A stretch of DNA of 13,869 nucleotides, taken from contig JAURAE010000028.1 of assembly GCA_030829675.1 (NCBI GenBank), positions 1 through 13,869 on the forward strand, in the 5' to 3' direction. This document shows, piece by piece, positions 13,574 through 13,869 of this stretch; the stretch's first letter is position 1; the number at the start of each line of letters is the position of its first letter. The notes below the pieces were generated by a model. It had not been told where the DNA came from, did not search any database, and saw nothing but the letters and a program-made list of their open reading frames with translations. Source of the DNA: Schleiferiaceae bacterium. GTDB lineage: Bacteria; Bacteroidota; Bacteroidia; Flavobacteriales; Schleiferiaceae. Made by a program: the position numbers and the translations under genes.

Positions 13574-13869
13574 TTAGCTTTCTGCTAAAGATACATCAAT
13601 CGCATTAGCTGCCTGACGACCTTCAGCGATGGCCCAAACCACCAAGCTCTGCCCTCTGCGCGCATCCCCGGCCGTGAAAACACCCTCCATACTCGTCTTG
13701 AAGCCTTCTGCAGCAATATTTCCTCGTGGATCCGTTGATAAGCCTGCACTGCTCACGAGACCTTCGTGCTCTGGATGAACGAAACCAATAGCCAATACTG
13801 CCATATCACATTCAATGGTGCGCTGGATACCGGTTGGAACAAATTGCCATCTACCGGCCAATTCCTCAT
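13574..13869 (-). CDS. gltD: Glutamate synthase small subunit, C-terminal end (cut by window edge)
   Basis: The frame enters at the right edge without a start; an in-frame TTG at 13861 is internal, because the reading before it (EEL) continues the domain. About 98 residues are seen. The pattern ECDMAVLAIGFVHPE, then NIAAEGFKTSMEGVFTAGDARRGQSLVVWAIAEGRQAANAID is the typical GltD end, with GDARRGQSLVVWAI being the FAD/NAD(P)-domain closing motif. GltD is the electron-supplying beta subunit of NADPH-GOGAT (two [4Fe-4S] clusters, FAD), making glutamate with GltB from glutamine and 2-oxoglutarate in the cytosol. Related FeS-flavoprotein partners share this end, so the assignment rests on overall likeness. 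The stop TAA lies 5 bases before the DUF1080 start. Confidence 0.9.
   Translation of the reverse strand, partial: EELAGRWQFVPTGIQRTIECDMAVLAIGFVHPEHEGLVSSAGLSTDPRGNIAAEGFKTSMEGVFTAGDARRGQSLVVWAIAEGRQAANAIDVSLAES

Noticed and set aside
1..13869. Defence island, prophage, insertion sequence or CRISPR in the window
   Set aside because: No transposase, integrase, nuclease/toxin pair, direct-repeat array or terminal inverted repeats could be found; the genes are housekeeping and envelope functions with consistent codon use.

Overview
The window looks like ordinary chromosomal DNA from a marine-type member of the Bacteroidota, most likely Flavobacteriales. The evidence is a T9SS type A C-terminal sorting domain, an S46 dipeptidyl-peptidase, a TlpA-like lipoprotein, a PnuC-type transporter, weak or absent Shine-Dalgarno sites, and Bacteroidota promoter -7 boxes (TAnnTTTG). 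The genes are tightly packed. No gap exceeds about 200 bases, and I see no tRNA, rRNA, CRISPR array, insertion sequence or prophage gene.

Layout, left to right. (1) 1-537, minus: the N-terminal part of an S46 peptidase, cut by the left edge. It diverges from a plus-strand TlpA-like thioredoxin lipoprotein (580-1653). (2) 1650-4789, minus: a four-gene cluster read right to left, made of a zinc-ribbon membrane protein, a SPOR-like membrane protein, FabG and a VWA-like membrane protein, with gaps of 5 bases or less. (3) 4867-5739, minus: sucD (succinyl-CoA ligase alpha), with a clear intrinsic terminator separating it from the cluster. It diverges from mnmE (5850-7229, plus), whose promoter lies so close to the start codon that the mRNA may be leaderless. 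(4) 7281-8318, minus: a secreted protein with a CsgG/TolB-like N-terminal domain, sharing a terminator hairpin with the mnmE end. (5) 8510-8917, plus: a 135-residue protein of unknown role, tail to tail with a PnuC-family transporter (8914-9618, minus). (6) 9684-11048, minus: a T9SS-secreted LamG surface protein, diverging from a YedJ/YpgQ-type HD phosphohydrolase (11092-11739, plus). (7) 11779-12894, plus: a three-gene membrane operon (PepSY-associated TM protein, a 59-residue two-helix protein, TspO/MBR). (8) 12891-13869, minus: the C-terminal end of gltD (cut by the right edge), followed after 5 bases by a DUF1080 lipoprotein.

Most genes are housekeeping or envelope functions: TCA cycle, tRNA modification, fatty-acid synthesis, nitrogen assimilation, and secreted or lipid-anchored proteins. 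I do not see a convincing undescribed defence or mobile system. The most notable points are structural. Three of the four convergent gene pairs end in exactly 4-base stop-codon overlaps (TTAA, TTAG, TTAA). mnmE has a probable leaderless promoter. Two small operons, the TspO cluster and the FabG/SPOR/zinc-ribbon/VWA cluster, join genes whose shared purpose is not obvious.
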